The notes below the pieces were generated by a model. It searched no databases. It saw only the letters and a list, made by a program, of their open reading frames with translations, and had not been told where the DNA came from. A stretch of DNA of 47,218 nt from Chloroflexota bacterium. GTDB lineage: Bacteria > Chloroflexota > Anaerolineae > UBA4142. The position numbers and the translations under genes were made by a program. The stretch lies in contig JAMCQI010000018.1 in the NCBI GenBank assembly GCA_023381515.1, positions 1-47,218 on the forward strand. Direction: 5' to 3'. Below, in pieces: positions 42,901 through 47,218 of the stretch; position 1 is the first letter of the stretch, and every line of letters begins with the position of its first letter.

Positions 42901-45179
42901 CTCCATTCTTCTTCTGCTTCCGACAGTTCATCCAGCGATTGGTAGCGGATCGCCAGCAATCCACACTGTTCGAGGTTCGGTAGCGTGATGCGCCAGCCCC
43001 TCTTCAAATCCCGGTATAGCCTGTAGCCGAGGACGACACGGAAAGCGGCCTGCGTGTCTTTCAGCGCCTGAAAACGCACCTGGGGATCGCGGGCATACAG
43101 ATCGAGAGGCAGTTTCAGCGCCTGGAACACCTTCTCTGGCAGCGCGTCATGGGGAACGCCCTGAGCGCCGGCTTCGAACACAGCCTTGTACAAAGCCGAG
43201 CGCAGCAGTCCAATTTCGATGAAGTCGTTGAAGTGACCCGCCTGGAGAGAGGCATCCTGACGGTTATCCGTGAAGCTGAGAAGCTTCCGGGCACGGTCGT
43301 TGAGGGTGGGCTCATTTTTCAGACTGCGGATTGACGACAGGCTCAAAATCGTCGTTGCGGTGCTCCTGCCTTCTGAACTCAGAGACGACAGCTTGGCGAA
43401 ATCCGATCTCTGGCGCGCACCGTAGGAAACCTCGCAACTCAGACAGAAACGGAAGGGTGCAGGAATGAAGCTCGCCTCCAGCCCGTTCTCGTCCTCCGTC
43501 CCATCCGGGGCGATGCGAACGATGGCGGGCACGTCGGATCTCCGGCTCCTTTTGATCCGTCGGTCGTCACGATGTTCCTCGAGCCAGTCTTCAGGCAAAC
43601 GATCCATGATTTCAGCAAGACCGGTTGGCCACGGACTTTCCGAGCTCAGGTACAGGAATCCAGGGACGGAGTCGCCATCGTTTTCCGTGTCGGACAGTTC
43701 ACGAGGTTCAAATATCCGCGAGCCAGGCGCTCCTGCGTTCGTTGCACGGACGCAGTAGTATTCCTGCCCGCATTCTCGGCAGAAGACCAGCGGCAGCAGA
43801 ACCCGTTTCCGATCGCCGGGCACGAATTGCTGCCCGTGGACAGTAATGAATCTCGCCTGTTCCGGCTCCAGCGACCCATACACGGTATCGCCTCGGCTGA
43901 TGAACTGATGCAGCCGAAACGCGAAAGGCGGGAATCCCGTGTCGGGGTTCTTCGAGCAACGATAAGAGGCGAGAAGCATCTCCTGCAGCACCTTGTCACA
44001 CTGGTCCCGCGTAAGCGAGGTGGCCCCCGCCAATTGGACGGCCGCTCCGTCAGTTCCTGAAATACTCCTTGGAGTGGCCCGGATCAGCCTCTGAGTACTA
44101 TCCTCGTGCCGCAATCCGATGTTGGCCTCAATCCAGACCGCGAGTGGATCGGAAACAAAAGATTCGTAATCGCTAGGCGGTGGGGTGCCGGCGATAATGC
44201 GCTGCCGCAGTTTCTGAATGAAGGAATCCCCGTGAAGCGGGCCGAAGTCCGTAGCAGGCCGCAGCGTCTCGCCGATTACGTTTTCCGGTCGCACCTCGGC
44301 ACCGAAGAACTTGGACGCAATCCGGGCCACCTCCACTCGCTGTTCATCGTGCGTGCCGGCGCCGGCTAGGGTCGCGGAGGTTCCAACGTACTGCAGACTA
44401 TCGTCGCCAATCCGATCACGAACCCGTCGGATCAGCATTGCCACGTCCGCACCCTGCCTGCCGCGGTAGGTGTGCAACTCATCCATGACGAGGAACTTCA
44501 GACCCCGAGCCGACTCCACTAACCGTTTTTCGGCGGGCCGGGTGAGGATGAGCTCAAGCATCACATAGTTAGTAATAAGGATGTCCGGCGGATCGGCAAG
44601 GATGGCATCCCGCTGCGCGTCCTTCTCCTGTCCGGTATACTGGGCGAACCGCACGGGCGGCTTGTCATCGGGGTAACCGTAGTAGAGAAACTTCTTCAGC
44701 TCTCCGTACTGGCTGTTCGCGAGGGCATTCATCGGGTACACGATGATGGCCTGGATACCGCGACGGCTCCCGCGGCGGAGGATGTGGTTAACGATTGGAA
44801 CGATGTACGCGAGGCTCTTGCCCGAGGCGGTTCCGGTGGTCAGGATATAGTTCTGCCCGCGAACGGCAACGCGAATCGCATCCGACTGATGCTTGTAGAG
44901 CCGTAACGCCTTTCCGGCGTTATTGGGCCCCGGCTGCTTATCCTTTTGGAATACGTTGGCGCACTCGTCGTGCAGAATCCGGGCCTCGACCAGCTCGTCG
45001 ATCGAATCACCAGGTTCGAACGCCGGGTTAAGCTGGATCAGCGGGTCCGGCCAGAGCAAGCCGGACGCCAGACCGCTCTCCACATGAGCGCGGATCTTCT
45101 GGTCGCGGATATGAATAAACCCGCGGATGTATTCCGCGTAGTCGGCCACCAACTGCCTGCGAACTTCGAAAGCGTCCAT
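39993..45179 (-). CDS. DUF1998 DEAD/DEAH helicase with zinc ribbon and C-terminal nuclease-like domain (DruE/DrmA/MrfA-like)
   Basis: This 1728-residue helicase shows YKHQSDAI (95-102), TTGTASGKS (Walker A, 114-122), VMDELHTYRGRQGAD (DExH-type, 231-245), GTSATLA (266-272) and motifs V-VI in CSPTMELGVDI and YAQRSGRAGRSG (about 985-1025). A four-cysteine ribbon (CEACG, CERC) lies near 1310-1335. The DUF1998 block with CEAACYDCLMNYGNQ is at about 1565-1580. The last 80 residues read ARPDFLYEDCLAAIYIDGPPHD then GYTVIRFG, the layout of a Vsr/DUF559-like nuclease fold with PD and a D-x-P-x-H variant. DruE of Druantia and DrmA of DISARM share the helicase-DUF1998 arrangement. The ATG is 1728 codons from its stop, with no overlap upstream. 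The gene probably encodes the main effector helicase. Confidence 0.82.
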   Translation of the reverse strand: MDAFEVRRQLVADYAEYIRGFIHIRDQKIRAHVESGLASGLLWPDPLIQLNPAFEPGDSIDELVEARILHDECANVFQKDKQPGPNNAGKALRLYKHQSDAIRVAVRGQNYILTTGTASGKSLAYIVPIVNHILRRGSRRGIQAIIVYPMNALANSQYGELKKFLYYGYPDDKPPVRFAQYTGQEKDAQRDAILADPPDILITNYVMLELILTRPAEKRLVESARGLKFLVMDELHTYRGRQGADVAMLIRRVRDRIGDDSLQYVGTSATLAGAGTHDEQRVEVARIASKFFGAEVRPENVIGETLRPATDFGPLHGDSFIQKLRQRIIAGTPPPSDYESFVSDPLAVWIEANIGLRHEDSTQRLIRATPRSISGTDGAAVQLAGATSLTRDQCDKVLQEMLLASYRCSKNPDTGFPPFAFRLHQFISRGDTVYGSLEPEQARFITVHGQQFVPGDRKRVLLPLVFCRECGQEYYCVRATNAGAPGSRIFEPRELSDTENDGDSVPGFLYLSSESPWPTGLAEIMDRLPEDWLEEHRDDRRIKRSRRSDVPAIVRIAPDGTEDENGLEASFIPAPFRFCLSCEVSYGARQRSDFAKLSSLSSEGRSTATTILSLSSIRSLKNEPTLNDRARKLLSFTDNRQDASLQAGHFNDFIEIGLLRSALYKAVFEAGAQGVPHDALPEKVFQALKLPLDLYARDPQVRFQALKDTQAAFRVVLGYRLYRDLKRGWRITLPNLEQCGLLAIRYQSLDELSEAEEEWSACHPALAGAVPATRLKVAKVLLDYMRRELAIQVDYLDSAYQERIRQQSSQHLREPWAIDESEQLEHAAILFPRQILEHDDYGGYLYVSARGGFGQYLRRSSTFPEFHQRIPLNETEPIIRQLLGLLRLAGIVKEVVEPRNADDVAGYQLAASSLLWLAGDGTRSFHDPIRVPNAPATGGRTNPFFVDFYKRVAQTAQGLEAREHTAQVPAELRIDREQRFAEAKLPVLYCSPTMELGVDIRELNAVNLRNVPPTPANYAQRSGRAGRSGQPALVFSYCSTGSPHDQYFFKRPESMVAGAVTPPRLDLVNEDLLRAHVHSIWLAETGLGLGRTLKDILDLSGDEPTLELLPGVINDLDSAHAKAKAKARSERVLSCIGEALPFTDGDPGRWLDKILAQVRLNFEQACERWRDLYRAAHAQARLQGKIILDATRSPEEKKQAERLRREAEEQVRLLTEAENVVQSDFYSYRYFASEGFLPGYSFPRLPLSAFIPGRRQTKNREEYLSRPRFLAISEFGPRAVVYHEGSRYRINRVILPVGENQEIATRRAKQCEACGYLHPIASGDGVDLCERCKSPLGTPLHSLFRLQNVTTKRTDRINSDEEERLRLGFELKTGVRFTESAGRPTHRVATVERDGAILARLDLGSAATIWRINLGWRRRKNKEQHGFLLDTERGYWATNEIASDDDDPDPLSARTMRVVPYVEDRRNCLLLEPAGKLPPAMMASLAAAMKAALQVRFQLEDSELAVEALPNEDERRLILFYEAAEGGAGVLRTLLDDPEVLQDVARRALEICHFDPVTFEDRKRAPRAREDCEAACYDCLMNYGNQRDHKLLDRKAILELLIQMSGARVIASPVHQPLHEHLAGLERLCESGLERRWLHYLEAASLKLPSKAQPRIDACHARPDFLYEDCLAAIYIDGPPHDFPERQARDRAQTDSMEDLGYTVIRFGHEEDWEARVALYPQVFGRHP

Positions 45180-45328
45180 GGTAGTTTTTCTGCTGCGCCA
45201 TGTCGTTCAAAACGCTCCAGGGCGTCCCAGGCTTCAAAGCACAAGAAGACCAGAGACTCATAATCTACCACCATGAGCGCAGATAGGCCCGGGCTCCTGA
45301 CTGCCAACTCAATCATCATCAAACTTGT

Positions 45329-46849
45329 CTAGTGGACCGGCCTCACCGTTGGCACTATCGGATGTTCCTCGTCCACATTGACCGGGGTTGGAGGAAGCCA
45401 CCTTGCCACGAGCATACGAAGTCCGCCGGATTTTGGCCCCTTCCAAAAATGGTGCCAGTGCGCCGTGCGAATGTGAGGCCGCGGGGATGCGTGCGTGCCT
45501 CCCCTGGGCTCAGGGGCTTCCTGACGCCCGCGCCGGAGCGCAGCACCGAGACGGAACGCGACTTCCCATTGTGTTACGCGGTCCGTGGGAAACTGTCGCG
45601 TCCCACCTTTCACTTTGGTTGGCGGCGGGTTGCCTGGCTGCTTTCGCTTGCCAGTGGGATCGATGATCTCTGCGTTTTCAGTGCACAGATAAAGAACGCG
45701 CGCTATTAGCGGCCGCAGGAGTTCGGACTCGGAATTCGCCTCTGTATCGGTATGCATCCGGACTATGTCCTCGGCAACGTCCTGTAAATCGGCTGTTCCC
45801 GCGGCTTCGGCGATATATCCGCTGAGCAACTTCACTGATCGCTCCCTGACCACCCCCATGGCGGCCTGGAGGGAACCAGCACCCAGCGGCAATGGGGCAT
45901 GCTCATGCAGCCGCATGGTTTCCGGTTTGTCGGGATCGCCAACCTCGGAAAGGAAGACCAGATCGCGGTAGGCCGCCTCGCCACGTTCGCTCATCTCATC
46001 CAGGAAGCAGAAGAAGCCGGGGGCCGGAGTCCCTTCGATCCGCCTGTCGGGAGTCTCGATGTAGACGCACCACTCGGGCACCTGGCAGAGAATTTCAGCC
46101 GGCAGATCGCGGTCGAGCGGAGTCCGTTCCAGTGCCTCCGCGACCTCATGGTCGAATCGGTAGATGCCCTGCGTCATGCGCCAGGCCGAAAGGGAGGAGA
46201 TCCAATACGATGCGCGATGGTCGAAATGGTTCGGTGTCGTGCGTCGCGCCGCACCCATGGCGATTCCCGCCGACAATGGCCGCGGAAGAAAACAGTACCC
46301 CGGCCAGTGATGGATACTGCCCCGCATGGAGCGAACCTGCTCACAGGACTTCCACAGTCCCGGAAACCTGGAGGCCAGAGCGGATGCGTACTTAATCGGC
46401 CGCGGAGCCGGTCCGGAACTGATCTTCAAATCACCCTCGTCCGGCCCGGTCCCAAGTACCTGCGCGTGTGCTTCCTTGAGGTCGGCCATGATCTCAAGAG
46501 GCGTCGGATCTGGGTGGAAGTCCGCTGGTATCGGCACTGCTTCCCCGAGTCTGTGCCTGAAGAACCGGTCGTGGACATCGCGCAAACGCACCTCGAGCGC
46601 GTTTCGAGTTTTCAGGTTTTTCTCGGTGCTGCATTGCAGGGCGAGAGCCCTCTGCGCAAGACCCTCCCGGTCTTCTGTTTCAATCATGGTCCGGCACTCT
46701 TCACAAGCCGCCCAACTGCCTTCGCTAAATCCCACGGGCAGCTTGAAACGTGAAGCAGGAAATTCCCATTTCGGTCCTGGGGATCCACAGAAATCGCAGA
46801 TTGGGTTCAGCGTCTCGCGTGTCTTCGACACCACTCCATTTAAACTCAT
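45329..46849 (-). CDS. AcrVA2-like protein with N-terminal CxxC zinc motifs, first gene of the defence operon
   Basis: This 506-residue protein begins with CDFCGSPGPKWEFPASRF and SWAACEECRTMI, two CxxC pairs (C18/C21, C49/C52) that likely bind zinc. The middle (GIYRFDHEVAEALERTPLDRDLPAEILCQVPEWCVYIE, about 230-268) and the end (PHIRTAHWHHFWKGPKSGGL, then LVARWLPPTPVNVD) resemble the AcrVA2 anti-CRISPR family as I remember it. AcrVA2 blocks Cas12a production through its mRNA, but many chromosomal relatives are not known to act on CRISPR. ATG 46849 is chosen so that the zinc motif is near the start. No strong ribosome-binding site is visible. It is separated from the helicase gene by 149 bases. 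A regulatory role is possible. The family call is tentative. Confidence 0.6.
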   Translation of the reverse strand: MSLNGVVSKTRETLNPICDFCGSPGPKWEFPASRFKLPVGFSEGSWAACEECRTMIETEDREGLAQRALALQCSTEKNLKTRNALEVRLRDVHDRFFRHRLGEAVPIPADFHPDPTPLEIMADLKEAHAQVLGTGPDEGDLKISSGPAPRPIKYASALASRFPGLWKSCEQVRSMRGSIHHWPGYCFLPRPLSAGIAMGAARRTTPNHFDHRASYWISSLSAWRMTQGIYRFDHEVAEALERTPLDRDLPAEILCQVPEWCVYIETPDRRIEGTPAPGFFCFLDEMSERGEAAYRDLVFLSEVGDPDKPETMRLHEHAPLPLGAGSLQAAMGVVRERSVKLLSGYIAEAAGTADLQDVAEDIVRMHTDTEANSESELLRPLIARVLYLCTENAEIIDPTGKRKQPGNPPPTKVKGGTRQFPTDRVTQWEVAFRLGAALRRGRQEAPEPRGGTHASPRPHIRTAHWHHFWKGPKSGGLRMLVARWLPPTPVNVDEEHPIVPTVRPVH

Positions 46850-47218
46850 TGGCAGGGTAGTACCGGTTTGCCAAGACCGTCTGCGTCGTCGGGTAGGACG
46901 ACCTGGCGAAGGATACACAGCCGTCTAGGCTAGGCTAGGCGGCAGAGCGCTACGGGCACGTTCTGGTATATGCTTGATGCTGCTGTCTCTGATCATTGAC
47001 AACTGAACCACAGCGAGATTCCGTCTTCACGATCAAAGAATTTAGATTCAAGCGGTTGGCGGGGGAGAATCCGTTCGAAAGCCGACGTCTTGGGGAGCCA
47101 ATTCCATTCCCTGCAATGTTTTCCACGCAGTTGTTGACGCCTTCCTTCAGTCTGCAAGTCCCATATTGGCCGTGGTTTCGCGCGTTCTCCGTCTCTCCGT
47201 TTGTCTCCGCGTTCGCCA
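46850..47218. other. Upstream region of the defence operon, no gene seen
   Basis: These 369 bases hold no supported coding region. They should contain the promoter for the minus-strand operon. Three copies of CTAGG in tandem at 46925-46939 were noted without a role. No clear operator or origin was recognised. Confidence 0.35.

Noticed and set aside
46925..46939. Three tandem CTAGG units
   Set aside because: Too short and isolated to be called a repeat array or an operator.
1..47218. CRISPR array
   Set aside because: No series of direct repeats with spacers was seen on either strand.

Overview
The window is bacterial, GC-rich, gene-dense DNA with three blocks, probably an accessory region or genomic island. 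The species cannot be named from the sequence. Operon structure, Shine-Dalgarno sites and a phage-tail remnant indicate a bacterium. No ribosomal, housekeeping or integrase gene is visible.

Block A (1-4867, + strand) is the end of a phage-type tail cluster: a protein resembling the non-contractile tail-sheath/TIM-barrel family, a fibre with tandem HTH repeats, and a small conserved-looking protein. No capsid, lysis or integration gene is in view.

Block B (about 5000-19200) is the most unusual part. A complete tRNA-Trp(CCA) with discriminator A73, an archaeal/eukaryal-type identity base, is followed on the same strand by tightly coupled genes: a TyrRS-like protein without HIGH and KMSKS motifs, an intact archaeal/eukaryal-type TrpRS, an EF-Tu/SelB-like protein with a ruined G domain, a GNAT protein, a D-aminoacylase-type deacylase, and an N-acylamino-acid racemase. 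A COG3375-like GNAT (N-succinyltransferase type) comes next. Convergent to these, a minus-strand operon encodes an iron-sulfur flavoprotein, TrpE with an altered feedback site, TrpG and a small protein. Two paralogous genes of unknown function, one soluble and one with two membrane helices, flank the block. I infer a dedicated tryptophan supply, charging and carrier route (TrpEG to Trp to Trp-tRNA to EF-like carrier to GNAT transfer), possibly with an L-to-D conversion arm. I recognise no described system with this gene set.

Block C (19521-46849, minus strand) is a compact 27-kb unidirectional run of mostly overlapping genes that looks like a large composite anti-phage system. Its promoter-proximal part holds an AcrVA2-like zinc protein, a DUF1998 helicase with a C-terminal nuclease-like domain, a DrmD-like SNF2 helicase, an Eco57I-type adenine methylase and a Rad50-like ATPase with a CxxC hook. 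Its distal part holds a frameshifted gene, a helical-repeat protein, a degenerate PLD-like protein, a DUF6361 protein, a two-HKD PLD protein and a second SNF2-type helicase. The content recalls DISARM and Druantia but matches neither exactly.

All assignments come from reading motifs by eye. No database search was run.
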